Part shown: positions 32,759-42,710 of the stretch, piece after piece
Layout of the letters: every line of letters begins with the position of its first letter
How positions within the stretch are numbered: position 1 is the first letter of the stretch
Assembly (NCBI GenBank): GCA_902785785.1
Contig: CADAAA010000001.1
Location: 248,001-312,000 of the forward strand
From: an uncultured Bacteroidia bacterium
GTDB lineage: Bacteria > Bacteroidota > Bacteroidia > Bacteroidales > UBA932
Length of the DNA stretch: 64,000 nucleotides
Direction of reading: 5' to 3'
Notes under the pieces: model-generated
What the model saw: the letters and a program-made list of their open reading frames with translations, nothing else
The model's database searches: none
Told to the model about the DNA's origin: nothing
Position numbers and translations under genes: made by a program

Positions 32759-34107
32759 TTATATCGGCTTTCCAGCATCTGTGTAATGGGTTCGACGAAA
32801 CGGTCTATGTTGCCTGCACCGAAGGTCACCAGCACCTCGGGGGTCTCTTTCGAAAGTGTCTCCATCAACTCTTCCTTGGTGATAAGCACCTTCTCCGGGG
32901 CCTTCACGTCCTTGAAGATGAGTTCGGAAGTGACTCCGGGGATGGGCTCCTCCCTGGCGGGATAGATGTCCAGAAGGATGAGTTTGTCGACCGAACTCAG
33001 CGCCTCGGCGAACTCGGGCGCAAGGTCCTGCGTGCGCGAATATAGGTGCGGCTGGAACACGGCCGTGACCTTCCTGCCCGGGAACATGCCCTTGATGGAG
33101 GAGATGGTCGTTGCAAGCTCCTTCGGATGATGTGCGTAATCGTCGATGTACGTGAGTTCCGGAGTGTTGAAATGCACGTCCATGCGCCTCTGCACTCCGC
33201 GGAACGTACCGATCGCATGCCTTACGGCCTCCGGGTCCGTTCCGTGGACCAGGCAGAGCGCTGCGGCTGCGATACTGTTCTCGATGTATATCCATCCCGG
33301 AACGCCCGGGGTGATGTCACGGATGACTCCGCGGGGATATACCAGGTCGAAGGTATAGTGTCCGAGCTCACCCCTGCGGATGTTTTCCGCATGGAAGTCG
33401 GCGGCGGGGTCGTCATAGTGGTAAGTGTGGATCTTGGCATTGGTGTCCTTCTCCGTAACCGGCAGCCCGAGTTTCTTGATCAGGACACGGCTCACCTGGG
33501 AGGCGAACGCGCGGAATGCCTCCTGGACGTGTGCCAGGTCGCCGTAAATATCCAGATGGTCGGCATCCATGGCCGTAATAACTGCGGCCTCGGGATACAG
33601 CTGGAGGAACGAACGGTCGAACTCGTCCGCCTCGGCCACTACGGTGGGGACGGGGCTGACGAGGAGGTTCGTACCGTAGTTCTTGGAGATGCCTCCGAGG
33701 AAAGCCGAGCAGCCGTCGCCGCTCTCCGTCAGGATATGGGCGGCGAGCGTGCTCGTAGTGGTCTTGCCGTGAGTGCCGGCCACGGCGAGGCACTCCTGGC
33801 CGCGGGTGATCTCGCCGAGGCTCAGCGAGCGTTTCACGACGCGGTAGCCGTTCTCCCTGACATATGTCAGTTCCGCGTTGTCCGCGGGAATGGCCGGAGT
33901 GTAGATGACGAGCGTCTCCGCGACATCCTTGGGGATGAAACCGGGATCATCCTCGAAATGGACTCCGATACCCTCTTCCTGCAGTTTAGAGGTCAGTTCG
34001 GACGGGGTGCGGTCATACCCGGACACTTCAAGCCCCTTGCGCTTGAAGTAACGGGCGATGGCGCTCATGCCTATGCCGCCGATTCCTATGAAATAGACGT
34101 TCTTCAT
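32755..34107 (-). CDS. murC: UDP-N-acetylmuramate--L-alanine ligase
   Basis: MurC adds L-alanine to UDP-MurNAc in the cytoplasm. The protein has 450 residues. Domain 1 opens YFIGIGGIGMSAIARYF, domain 2 has the ATP P-loop AGTHGKTTTSTLAAHIL (about 111-127) and the segment VVAEADEFDRSFLQLYP, and domain 3 has TYIDDYAHHPKELATTI and FQPHLYSRTQDL. All are conserved Mur ligase marks, with the His pair of MurC. It overlaps murG and ftsQ by 4 nt on each side, a tightly coupled trio. Confidence 0.96.
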   Translation of the reverse strand: MKNVYFIGIGGIGMSAIARYFKRKGLEVSGYDRTPSELTSKLQEEGIGVHFEDDPGFIPKDVAETLVIYTPAIPADNAELTYVRENGYRVVKRSLSLGEITRGQECLAVAGTHGKTTTSTLAAHILTESGDGCSAFLGGISKNYGTNLLVSPVPTVVAEADEFDRSFLQLYPEAAVITAMDADHLDIYGDLAHVQEAFRAFASQVSRVLIKKLGLPVTEKDTNAKIHTYHYDDPAADFHAENIRRGELGHYTFDLVYPRGVIRDITPGVPGWIYIENSIAAAALCLVHGTDPEAVRHAIGTFRGVQRRMDVHFNTPELTYIDDYAHHPKELATTISSIKGMFPGRKVTAVFQPHLYSRTQDLAPEFAEALSSVDKLILLDIYPAREEPIPGVTSELIFKDVKAPEKVLITKEELMETLSKETPEVLVTFGAGNIDRFVEPITQMLESRYK

Positions 34108-35246
34108 TTTTCCAAAAGTCTGTATACTTCCTTGGCAATGTCCATTGCCGCATCCATGCGCGCCAGAGGCGCGATATTGGTCTCCATCGCCTTGATCCGG
34201 GCGGGGTCATGCGCAAGCGATACGGCCTCGGCCATCATCCTTGCGGACGCTTCCGCGTCTTTCACCAGCACGGCCGCGTCCTTGCGGACGAGCGCCATGG
34301 CGTTGTGAGTCTGATGGTCCTCGGCCACGTTAGGGGAGGGAACGAGGATGGAGGCCTTCCTGGCGGCGCATAGCTCGGACACCGAGCTGGCGCCGGAGCG
34401 GGAGACCACCACGTCGGCCACGGCGTAAGCCAGATCCATCCGTTTGATGAAATCCGAATGCTTCACACCTTCGAGAGGGTTGTCCTTGCGCGCCTCCGAC
34501 ATGAAAGCATCGACCTGCGGCTTGTAATACTTGCCGCACTGCCAGAGGACCTCGATGTCCTCTCCTCCCGGACATCCGTCCGAGATCCATTTCTTCATAG
34601 CCTCGTTGAGGGTGCGGCTGCCGAGGCTGCCGCCGACTATGAATATATGCTTCTTGTCGGGGTTCAATCCATAATATGCAAGCCCTTCCTCCTTCATTTC
34701 CGGAGTAACCGGGACGATTTCCTTACGGATGGGGTTGCCTGTGAACACTATCCTGTCCGCGGGGAAGAATCTCTCCATGCCTTCATACGCCACGCAGATG
34801 CTCCCGGCCTTTTTCGCAAGGATCTTGTTGGTGAGGCCGGCGAATCCGTTCTGTTCCTGGATAAGGGCGGGAACACCCTTGCGGGTCGCTACCCAGAGCA
34901 GGGGAGCGCTGGCGTAACCGCCCACGCCGATGGCGACTTCGGGCTTGAACTCATCGATGACCCTTCCGGCCTTACGGACGCTCTGGAGGAGCTTGAACGG
35001 CACCTTCACATCGTTCTTGATATTGTTCCAGTTCAACTGGCGCTGGAGTCCGAGCATCGGCAGGCCGACGATCTCGTAGCCTGCGGCAGGCACCTTCTCC
35101 ATCTCCATCTTGCCCTCGGCACCGACGAACAGGATCTCGCTTTCCGGATTCAACTCCTTCAACTTGTCCGCGATGGAGATGGCAGGGAAGATATGTCCAC
35201 CCGTGCCCCCTCCGCTTATGATAGCTCTCAATGGTCTGTATTCCAT
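34104..35246 (-). CDS. murG: UDP-GlcNAc--undecaprenyl-PP-MurNAc-pentapeptide GlcNAc transferase
   Basis: MurG makes lipid II from lipid I at the inner face of the membrane. I start it at the ATG at 35246 (380 residues, MEYRPLRAIISGGGTGGHIF), because the longer frame to 35306 would run into ftsW. The donor and acceptor signatures are SGGGTGGHIFPAISIAD, GVGGYASAPLLWVA, LIQEQNGFAGLTNKIL, FTGNPIRKEI, VGGSLGSRTLNEAM and VVSRSGASSVSELCA. The gene lies 4 nt after ftsW and overlaps murC by 4 nt. Confidence 0.95.
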   Translation of the reverse strand: MEYRPLRAIISGGGTGGHIFPAISIADKLKELNPESEILFVGAEGKMEMEKVPAAGYEIVGLPMLGLQRQLNWNNIKNDVKVPFKLLQSVRKAGRVIDEFKPEVAIGVGGYASAPLLWVATRKGVPALIQEQNGFAGLTNKILAKKAGSICVAYEGMERFFPADRIVFTGNPIRKEIVPVTPEMKEEGLAYYGLNPDKKHIFIVGGSLGSRTLNEAMKKWISDGCPGGEDIEVLWQCGKYYKPQVDAFMSEARKDNPLEGVKHSDFIKRMDLAYAVADVVVSRSGASSVSELCAARKASILVPSPNVAEDHQTHNAMALVRKDAAVLVKDAEASARMMAEAVSLAHDPARIKAMETNIAPLARMDAAMDIAKEVYRLLEK

Positions 35247-35250
35247 ATCC

Positions 35251-36624
35251 TTATATCTCCGATTCAAATTCGTCCAATGCATCGAGCTCGCCCTGGATAC
35301 CCTCATGGGTCATCTTGAGCGGCTCGGCCGTCCTGGTCTCCCTGTCGATCTTCTTCGATGCCTCGCGGCTGATCGACAGGATCACGCCGAAGGCTATGCA
35401 GAATACTATGAAGGATGAGGATCCGTAGCTTATGAGCGGCAGCGTCTGTCCGGTCAGGGGCCCTATGCCGGAGTTGATGAGCATGTGCATCATCGCCTGG
35501 CCGCTGATGAGCAGGATCAGGCCGGCTACCGTGATCTTTCCGAAATTGTCCTTGCAGTTGCGCACTATCACCGACCCGCGCGCCAGCAGGCTGACGTACA
35601 GGATGATGACTATCAGCGCTCCGATGAGGCCGTATTCCTCGACGATGAAGCTGAACATGTAATCCTCGTACATGACCGGGACCACATAACGCTGGGTGCT
35701 CTGTCCTGCACCTTTGCCCAGCAGGCCGCCCTGCTTGATGGCGATCTTGGCACTGTATGGCTGGCGGATCTTGTCGAGGGCAGCGTAGTACTCGGCTGAC
35801 TTCGGCTTAGCAGCGTGTAAGTCTTCCAGCGCGTCCCCGCTGCCTTGCAGACGGCTTACCCAGGTCTCGATACGGGTGCCTTCGAGCATCTTTCCGTCCG
35901 TGACCTTGTTTATGAGCAGTATGCCGGCTATGATCGCGACCAAGGCGAAGGCAGGAGCTATCAGCTCCTTCATGCTGAGGCCTCCTACGAGTATGGTCAC
36001 GAACATTATGAACCCTATGAAAGCTGCACTGGAACCGCTTCCGAGGGCTACGCAGCCCATCACGAAGAACATCGGCGCATAGATATATATGATCTTCTGC
36101 CAGCCGGGTTTGCCGAGCCAGTGGAAATGCGGAAGCCTCGAGAGCAGGTTCGCGATGCGGTATTCCTTCTTCTGGAAAGCGTCCACTGCCCAGGCCAGGT
36201 ACATGACCATGGCCACCTTGATGACTTCGTATATGTGCAGCTGCAGTCCTCCGATCTTGATGACGCGCCACGCGCCGTTGATCTGTCCGGCCTTGAAGAA
36301 GGACAGGCTGTCGAAATGCGTCACCACCACGAGCAGCAGCAGTGCCGACACCGGGAATCCCAGCTGCGCCAGTACCCGGTATCCCTTGACTCCTATGAAA
36401 TTGTAGCATACCAGCAGGAGGACTATGCCGAAGATGATGACCTTGATGAGGTCCACCATCACGTCCACGCGCGTCTGCGTACCGCTCATCACCTCCTTGG
36501 TAGTGGAGGTGGACGAGAAGATGCAGACGGCCGAGCACATGATCAGCGTCAGCACGATCATCCAGACGACCTTGTCACCCTTGAGGCCGTCGAAGAAGTT
36601 CCATATCCTGCTTTTCTGCGCCAT
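35251..36624 (-). CDS. ftsW: SEDS peptidoglycan polymerase FtsW
   Basis: FtsW is a polytopic membrane glycosyltransferase of the SEDS family that polymerises septal lipid II together with FtsI. The 457 residues contain about ten hydrophobic segments. The family marks are visible in the C-terminal half: SAKIAIKQGGLLGKGAGQS, YVVPVMYEDYMFSFIVEEYG and GPLTGQTLPLISYGSSS. The large periplasmic loop lies about 225-310. Its place between murD and murG marks it as FtsW rather than RodA. A charged cytoplasmic tail (SREASKKIDRETRTAEPL) ends the protein. Confidence 0.93.
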   Translation of the reverse strand: MAQKSRIWNFFDGLKGDKVVWMIVLTLIMCSAVCIFSSTSTTKEVMSGTQTRVDVMVDLIKVIIFGIVLLLVCYNFIGVKGYRVLAQLGFPVSALLLLVVVTHFDSLSFFKAGQINGAWRVIKIGGLQLHIYEVIKVAMVMYLAWAVDAFQKKEYRIANLLSRLPHFHWLGKPGWQKIIYIYAPMFFVMGCVALGSGSSAAFIGFIMFVTILVGGLSMKELIAPAFALVAIIAGILLINKVTDGKMLEGTRIETWVSRLQGSGDALEDLHAAKPKSAEYYAALDKIRQPYSAKIAIKQGGLLGKGAGQSTQRYVVPVMYEDYMFSFIVEEYGLIGALIVIILYVSLLARGSVIVRNCKDNFGKITVAGLILLISGQAMMHMLINSGIGPLTGQTLPLISYGSSSFIVFCIAFGVILSISREASKKIDRETRTAEPLKMTHEGIQGELDALDEFESEI

Positions 36625-36639
36625 TTCGCAATTAACGGT

Positions 36640-37980
36640 TTACAGGTTCCTTACCGCCGCCTTGAACTGCTCGCCGCGGTCCTCATAGCAGCTGAAGAGG
36701 TCGAAGCTCGCGCAGCAGGGACTCAGCAGCACCACGTCCCCGGGGGACGCGAAGCGGCTGGCGGCCTTGACTGCAGCGTCCGCCGAGCCGGTGTCGGTGA
36801 TGTTCTCCGAACCGACGATATCCTCGAAAGCAGCATGTATCTTGGAGTTGTCCACTCCGAGGCATACGATTGCCTTGACCTTCTCCTTGACGAGGTCGGT
36901 CAGCACCGAATAGTCGTTGCCCTTGTCCTTGCCGCCCACGATCCAGACGACAGGCTTGGTCTGGCACTCGAGTGCGTACCATGCCGAATCGACGTTGGTG
37001 GCCTTGGAGTCGTTGATGTAGAGCACGTCCTTGATGCTCAGCACAGGCTCCAGGCGGTGCTCGATGGGCTCGAACGTGGCCAGGCTGCCGCGGATGGTCT
37101 CATCGTCGATGTCCACGGCCTTGGCGGCCAGCGCGGCGGCCATGGAGTTGTATATGTTGTGCTTTCCGCCGAGGGCGAGCTCCTTCAGGTAGATCTCGCT
37201 CTCGGACTCCTCGTACTTGACCACAATCTTCTCGCCTTCAAGGTAGGCTCCCTGGTCCACTTTCCCGTTCTGGGTGAAGGGCAGCATCTTTGCCTGGATG
37301 ATGATCTTGTTCAGGTGGTCGATGGTGATGGCGTCGTCGGAGTCGAAGATGAAGCAGTCCTCCGGACGGAGGTTCCGGGTGATGCGGAACTTGGCCTTGA
37401 CATACTCCTCCATGTTGTAGTTGTAGCGGTCGAGGTGGTCCGGGGTGATGTTGGTGATGATGGCGATGTCCGGCCTGAAATCATATACGTTGTCCAGCTG
37501 GAAACTGCTGATCTCCAGTACATAATAGTCGAAATGCTCCGTCGCTACCTGGAAGGCGTAGCTCTTGCCGATGTTGCCGCCGAGGCCGACGTTGAGACCC
37601 GCCTGCTGCAGCAGGTAGTAGATGAGCGAAGTCGTGGTGGTCTTGCCGTTGGACCCCGTTATGCATATCTTCTTGGCAGTGTCATAGCGCCCTGCGAATT
37701 CGATCTCCGAGAGGATGGGAGTGCCCTGCTGCATCAGTTTCTGGACCATGGGGGCCGCGGTAGGGATGCCGGGGCTCTTCACTACCTCGTCTGCGTTGAG
37801 GATGAGTTCCTCGCTGTGCTGTCCCTCCTCGAAGGGGATCTTCCATTCCCTCAGGGTGTCGGCATAATGGTCCGCGATCTTCCCCTTGTCAGAGAGGAAG
37901 ACGTCGAATCCTTTCACTTTGGCAAGCACTGCGGCTCCGACTCCGCTTTCAGCTCCACCCAATACTACAATCCTAGACAT
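36640..37980 (-). CDS. murD: UDP-N-acetylmuramoyl-L-alanine--D-glutamate ligase
   Basis: MurD adds D-glutamate to UDP-MurNAc-L-Ala. The protein has 446 residues and starts MSRIVVLGGAESGVGAAVLA, the UDP-binding domain. The P-loop is CITGSNGKTTTTSLIYYLL, followed by ISSFQLDN, ITNITPDHLDRYN and, in the C-domain, PIEHRLEPVLSIKDVLYINDSKATN and VGGKDKGNDYSVL. Short gaps to mraY (17 nt) and ftsW (15 nt) place it in the dcw operon. Confidence 0.95.
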   Translation of the reverse strand: MSRIVVLGGAESGVGAAVLAKVKGFDVFLSDKGKIADHYADTLREWKIPFEEGQHSEELILNADEVVKSPGIPTAAPMVQKLMQQGTPILSEIEFAGRYDTAKKICITGSNGKTTTTSLIYYLLQQAGLNVGLGGNIGKSYAFQVATEHFDYYVLEISSFQLDNVYDFRPDIAIITNITPDHLDRYNYNMEEYVKAKFRITRNLRPEDCFIFDSDDAITIDHLNKIIIQAKMLPFTQNGKVDQGAYLEGEKIVVKYEESESEIYLKELALGGKHNIYNSMAAALAAKAVDIDDETIRGSLATFEPIEHRLEPVLSIKDVLYINDSKATNVDSAWYALECQTKPVVWIVGGKDKGNDYSVLTDLVKEKVKAIVCLGVDNSKIHAAFEDIVGSENITDTGSADAAVKAASRFASPGDVVLLSPCCASFDLFSCYEDRGEQFKAAVRNL

Positions 37981-37997
37981 ATATTACGTTTCTTGTT

Positions 37998-39182
37998 TTA
38001 TCTAACTTTCAGCAATGCCAGTGTCGCGATGGCGAGAATGATCTCCACGAACCAGAAGCGAGCGACGATCTTGGCCTCCGGCAGGGCGCGTACGGGCTTC
38101 TGTATCAGCGCCGGTATGCCTTCCTTCTGGAAATGGTGATGCAGCGGTGTCATCTTGAACACCCTCCTGCCTTCGCCGTATTTCTTCTTGGTCTTCTTGA
38201 AATAAGCCCTCTGGATGATGACCGAGAGGCTCTCCACTAGGAAGATGCCGCAAAGGATGGGCAGCAGCAGCTCCTTGCGGATGAGGACGGCGCTCACGCC
38301 GATGATGCCTCCGAGGGTAAGGCTGCCGGTGTCGCCCATGAATACCTGGGCGGGGTAGCAGTTGTACCAAAGGAAGCCCACCAGGGCGCCCACGAACGCG
38401 GCCATGAATACCGCGACCTCACCCGATCCGGGGATGAACATGATGTTCAGGTATTCGGCGTTGAGGATGTTGCCGCCGAGCCATGCGAGTACACCGATCA
38501 CTACGCCCACTATGGCGGAAGTGCCGGCGGCAAGGCCGTCCATGCCATCAGTGAGGTTGGTGCCGTTGGAGCAGGCCAGGATCACGAAGATGATCAGCAC
38601 CAGGTAGATACCCCAGGTGCAATACACTCCGAACTGCCCCTTGAAGGGTGACAGCCAGGAATAGTCGAACTCATTGGCCTTGAAGAACGGTATGGTGGTC
38701 ACGAGGTTGTCTGTGGGGATGGACGGGCTGACGCAGACGATCAGCGCGATGGCGAAGGCGAGGCCGAAGAGCAGGAGCATCTTCATCCTCTCGCTGAGGC
38801 CTTCCTTGTTGTGCTTGAACACCTTGATATAATCGTCAGCGAAACCTACGCCTCCGCACCACAGGGTGGTGAGGAGCAGGAGCTGGGTGTAGATGTTGGT
38901 CATGTCGGCGACCAGAAGTACTCCCACGAGGGTAGCTGCAATGATGATGATACCGCCCATGGTGGGCGTGCCTTTCTTCTGCATCTGGCCCTCGAGGCCG
39001 AGGTCACGGATGGTCTCGCCGATCTGCCGGCGCTGGAGCCAGCGGATGATCGGCTCTCCGGCGAAGAATGCGAAGAGCATACTGATGACATTGGCCAGCA
39101 TGGCCCTGAAGGACAGGTAGCCCATCAGGCCCTGTCCGGGAATGTCGTAGTCTTTGAGCGCTTCGAAAAGATGATAGAGCAT
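37998..39182 (-). CDS. mraY: phospho-N-acetylmuramoyl-pentapeptide transferase
   Basis: MraY joins UDP-MurNAc-pentapeptide to undecaprenyl phosphate to give lipid I. It is a membrane protein of 394 residues with about ten helices. The family signatures KGTPTMGGIIIIAATLVG, FADDYIKVFKHNKEGLS (catalytic Asp pair), NLTDGMDGLAAGT and TPLHHHFQKEGI are all present. It is a little longer than the E. coli enzyme, with an insertion near 165-190 (TIPFFKANEFDYSWLSPF) of the kind usual in Bacteroidetes. It lies between murE and murD. Confidence 0.96.
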   Translation of the reverse strand: MLYHLFEALKDYDIPGQGLMGYLSFRAMLANVISMLFAFFAGEPIIRWLQRRQIGETIRDLGLEGQMQKKGTPTMGGIIIIAATLVGVLLVADMTNIYTQLLLLTTLWCGGVGFADDYIKVFKHNKEGLSERMKMLLLFGLAFAIALIVCVSPSIPTDNLVTTIPFFKANEFDYSWLSPFKGQFGVYCTWGIYLVLIIFVILACSNGTNLTDGMDGLAAGTSAIVGVVIGVLAWLGGNILNAEYLNIMFIPGSGEVAVFMAAFVGALVGFLWYNCYPAQVFMGDTGSLTLGGIIGVSAVLIRKELLLPILCGIFLVESLSVIIQRAYFKKTKKKYGEGRRVFKMTPLHHHFQKEGIPALIQKPVRALPEAKIVARFWFVEIILAIATLALLKVR

Positions 39183-39197
39183 TGTAGGTTTATGGTT

Positions 39198-40604
39198 CTA
39201 GGCTTTTATGTTTGCAAATATCTCCTCGACGATCTCCTTCTCGTCGAAATGGCGTTTTTCCTTTCCGATTATCTGGTATGTCTCGTGGCCCTTGCCGGCG
39301 AGCAGTATTGTCGCGCCTTCGCTGGCGGTCAGTATGGCCGTCCTGATGGCTTCCTTGCGGTCGGCGATGAATATGACCTTGGCCTCGCCGGCGGGAGTGA
39401 ATCCCTTGCGGATATCCTCCATGATGTCCTCGGTCCTTTCGGTGCGGCTGTTGTCCGAGGTCACGATGATGCGGTCCGAGAACTCTTCCGCCACCTTGGC
39501 CATCTCGGGACGCTTGGTCTTGTCACGGTCCCCTCCGCAGCCGAACAGGCAGATGAGCTGCTTCTCGGGGGCGATGTCCCTGAGGGTCTTGAGGACATTC
39601 TCCATGGCGTCCGGGGTATGTGCGTAGTCGATGATGGCCGAGATGCCGCGGGGACCGCGGATGTTCTCGAGGCGGCCCTTGGCTGACTCGAGGCGGCTCA
39701 GCGACAGCAGGGCTTCGTCCTGCGTCGCGCCCACTGCCAGCGCCGCCGAGTATATGGCGAGGAGGTTGTAGGCGTTGTGCTGGCCGATGAGCCTTGTCCA
39801 GACCTCCACTCCGTCGATCTTGAGCATCATGCCCTCGAAGCTCTCCTCCATGATGCGGCAGGTGTGGTCGGCCATGCTCCTGCAGGAGTAGGTGACCACC
39901 TTGGCCGCAGTGTTCTGGACCATCACCATGCCGTTGCGGTCGTCGATGTTGGTGATGGCGGTGGCATCGGCCGGAAGTCCGTCGAAGAACAGTTTCTTGC
40001 AGCGGAGGTACTCGGCGAAGGTCCCGTGATAGTCGAGGTGGTCATGGGTGAGGTTGGAGAATATCCCCACCTTGAACTTGAGCCCGGCCACGCGCTCCTG
40101 CTCGATGCCGATGGAACTGACTTCCATGAAGCAATATTCGCATCCGGCGTCGGCCATGCGGCTCATCAGGGAGTTGATGGTGATGGGGTCCGAAGTGGTG
40201 TTGTCGGTCTCCAGGCGCTCTGTCCCCACATAGTTGGCTATGGTGGAGAGCAGTCCGCAGTTGTATCCGAGACCCATGAACAGGTGGTACAGGAGAGTGA
40301 CGGTCGTAGTCTTGCCGTTGGTTCCGGTTATACCTACGAGCTGCAGCTTCTCCGACGGGTGGTCGTAGAAGTTGGCGGCGCAGAGGGCGAGGCCCCTGCG
40401 GTCGGCGGAGACGACCGCCGCCGCGCCCGCTTCGAGCGCCGCGTCGATGTACTTGTGGCCGTCGGTGGCGAAGCCCTTCACGGCCACGAACAGCGCGCCG
40501 GGCACTACCTTGCGCGAATCACTGCATATCGAAGTGACCTGCGTATTAACCTCTCCGCGGATTATCTCCGCACCTGTATTCCTGATGATGTCTTCGAGTC
40601 TCAT
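39198..40604 (-). CDS. murE: UDP-MurNAc-tripeptide synthetase MurE
   Basis: MurE adds the third residue of the stem peptide, meso-diaminopimelate in Gram-negative bacteria. The protein has 468 residues. The P-loop is VGITGTNGKTTTVTLLYHL (about 93-111), then SNLTHDHLDYHGTFAEYL and AIIDYAHTPDAMENVL. In the C-domain the DAP-recognition motif, usually DNPR, reads DNSR (SDNSRTERTEDIM). The Arg that contacts DAP in E. coli is kept, but proline has become serine. It overlaps ftsI by 4 nt upstream and is followed 15 nt later by mraY. Confidence 0.94.
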   Translation of the reverse strand: MRLEDIIRNTGAEIIRGEVNTQVTSICSDSRKVVPGALFVAVKGFATDGHKYIDAALEAGAAAVVSADRRGLALCAANFYDHPSEKLQLVGITGTNGKTTTVTLLYHLFMGLGYNCGLLSTIANYVGTERLETDNTTSDPITINSLMSRMADAGCEYCFMEVSSIGIEQERVAGLKFKVGIFSNLTHDHLDYHGTFAEYLRCKKLFFDGLPADATAITNIDDRNGMVMVQNTAAKVVTYSCRSMADHTCRIMEESFEGMMLKIDGVEVWTRLIGQHNAYNLLAIYSAALAVGATQDEALLSLSRLESAKGRLENIRGPRGISAIIDYAHTPDAMENVLKTLRDIAPEKQLICLFGCGGDRDKTKRPEMAKVAEEFSDRIIVTSDNSRTERTEDIMEDIRKGFTPAGEAKVIFIADRKEAIRTAILTASEGATILLAGKGHETYQIIGKEKRHFDEKEIVEEIFANIKA

Positions 40605-42706
40605 TTCAGGGTGATCTTTACTGTGCCGCCCTTGGTTGCGGCCGTTCCGGCCTTTGGGGACTGGGTGGCGACATGGCCCGTTCCCGTGTATTCACATTTC
40701 ATCCCGCTGTTCTCGATGGCGAACAACGCGTCCCTCAATCCGAGCCCCGAAAGGTCGGGAACGACAGGGGAGTCAAGTGTCTGCGCAAGCATCTCCCCGG
40801 CAGGCATGGGCGGAACTCCAGCCTTGGGCTCGAGCGTCTCCATCCATACAGGATCCATAGACCAGATGCCGTCGACGATGTCGCGGGCAGCCAGTGCCGG
40901 GAGCGTACCTCCGTAGAAGCTCTCGCCGCTGAGGATCGAGTAGATGACCACGATGAACGAGTACTTCGGCTGTTCGGCCGGGAAGAATCCCACGAAAGTG
41001 GCCTGGTTCTTCTTCCGGCCCCACTCGTCGTTGTACCTGCCCGCAGCGGTCTTGGAGTCCTGCTCGTCCAGGACTATTCGTGCCGTGCCGGTCTTTCCGG
41101 CCACCTTGAACTTGGTGTTCTTCAGGCGGGTGGCGGTACCGCTCTGGACCACGGCCGTGAGGCCGCGGGTGATGGTGTCCGCCGTGGCGCGGGAACAGAT
41201 GGATGCGTTGAGGATGCTCGGTCCGAGCTTCTCCTTCACGACGCCGTTCTTCTCGATGTCCTCGACCAGGTACGGCTTCATCATCTTGCCCTTGTTGGCT
41301 ATCGCGTTGTAGAAAGTCAGGATGTGCATGGGGGTCTCGGTGACGGAATACCCGTAAGCCGTCGTGCCGAGGCTGGTGATGCTCCAGGAATCCCTGTCAG
41401 GCGAAGGCACCGACGGAGTGGCCATGCCGTCCAGGTCGAAGTCGAACGCCTCGCCAAGCTTGTACATGTACAGCTTGTCGATGAAGTCTTTCGGATGCTT
41501 CGAGTAGTTGGCGACTGCGAGATGGGCGAACACGTAGTTCGAGGACATCTCAAGGCCCTTCAGGATTGTTATCTCATTGGTGCCGTACTGGCGCTCGTAA
41601 TCGTAGATGTGCTGGTCGAGAGGCAGTGTGCCTTCCTTGCCATGGTTCGTTGGGATGGTCTCCTCGAGGGAGTGTATGTATCCGTCCTCGAGCAGGGTCA
41701 TGATGGTGGAGGCCTTGAATACCGATCCGGGCTCGCCTGCGCGGCCGATGGCGTAGTTGTAGGACTCCTCCATCTTGCCCGTCTTGGGATCGCGCTTGAG
41801 GTTCACCATGGCGCGGATCGCGCCGGTGGCGACGTCCATGACGATCGCGCAGCCGCCTTCGATCTTGCGGTTGGTGTCGATCTGGGCCCTGAGCGAACGG
41901 TCGGCAAGGTCCTGGATGTCAACGTCCAGGGTAGTGCGGACATCGAGTCCGTCCACGGGCTTCACGGCCGTGCTGTCGAATGTCTGCACGGTCTCGCGTC
42001 CGTCCTTCCTGCGTGTATACCTGTAACCCTCCTCGCCGTGAAGCTTGGAGTTGAACTTGCCCTCGATGCCGATGTAGTTGTTGGTGCTGGCATCGGTATT
42101 GTCGCGGACAAAACCGATGACGCGGCGGGCCAGGGTACCGTAAGGATACTGCCTGACGTCCTTCTGCGTCACGATGAGTCCGCCCTTGTACTGGCCTTCG
42201 CGGAAGAGCGGGAGCTGCTTGATCTCCTGCAGCGTATCGTAATCCACAGGTGTGCCTATGGAGCGGTAGCGTCTGCCGTTCTCGCGGTCCCGGCGTATCT
42301 GCTCATAGTATTCGTCAGCGGTCTTCTCAGGGAAGAACCGCGCCAGTCCTGCGGACAGTTCGCGGGCCTTGCCAAGCCATTCCTGCTCGCGTGCCTTGCC
42401 GTTCTGGGAGTCCTTGGAGAATTCGTCCTTGAGGACGGAAGGATCCATGGCGATGGTGTAGGAAGGGAAGGAGATGGCCAGCATGCGGCCGTCGCGGGCG
42501 AGTATCGCCCCCCTGGCCGGACGCATGACATCCTTGGTGACAGGCGGTGTGAGCTCAGCCTCGATGGCGGGGTCCGGCTTGAAGAAGGTCTGGACGCGAA
42601 TGAGCTGGCCCACCAGGACCACCGCCCCGATGAGGAAAAAGATGTAGAAGATGTACATGATCCTTCCGATCCTGTCCCTCTGTCCTCTATTTCCGTTTTC
42701 TGCCAT
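40601..42706 (-). CDS. ftsI: peptidoglycan transpeptidase FtsI (PBP3) with PASTA domain
   Basis: FtsI cross-links septal peptidoglycan in the periplasm. The protein has 701 residues. One membrane helix (IMYIFYIFFLIGAVVLVGQLI, about 16-36) is followed by the pedestal domain and the transpeptidase. The active-site boxes are GSVFKAST (SxxK), the SSN of EMSSNYVFAHL, and AGKTGTARI (KTG). A single PASTA domain closes the protein (VPDLSGLGLRDALFAIENSG to TKGGTVKITLK), which is normal in Bacteroidetes FtsI. It is 4 nt after ftsL and overlaps murE by 4 nt. Confidence 0.95.
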   Translation of the reverse strand: MAENGNRGQRDRIGRIMYIFYIFFLIGAVVLVGQLIRVQTFFKPDPAIEAELTPPVTKDVMRPARGAILARDGRMLAISFPSYTIAMDPSVLKDEFSKDSQNGKAREQEWLGKARELSAGLARFFPEKTADEYYEQIRRDRENGRRYRSIGTPVDYDTLQEIKQLPLFREGQYKGGLIVTQKDVRQYPYGTLARRVIGFVRDNTDASTNNYIGIEGKFNSKLHGEEGYRYTRRKDGRETVQTFDSTAVKPVDGLDVRTTLDVDIQDLADRSLRAQIDTNRKIEGGCAIVMDVATGAIRAMVNLKRDPKTGKMEESYNYAIGRAGEPGSVFKASTIMTLLEDGYIHSLEETIPTNHGKEGTLPLDQHIYDYERQYGTNEITILKGLEMSSNYVFAHLAVANYSKHPKDFIDKLYMYKLGEAFDFDLDGMATPSVPSPDRDSWSITSLGTTAYGYSVTETPMHILTFYNAIANKGKMMKPYLVEDIEKNGVVKEKLGPSILNASICSRATADTITRGLTAVVQSGTATRLKNTKFKVAGKTGTARIVLDEQDSKTAAGRYNDEWGRKKNQATFVGFFPAEQPKYSFIVVIYSILSGESFYGGTLPALAARDIVDGIWSMDPVWMETLEPKAGVPPMPAGEMLAQTLDSPVVPDLSGLGLRDALFAIENSGMKCEYTGTGHVATQSPKAGTAATKGGTVKITLK

Positions 42707-42710
42707 AGCG

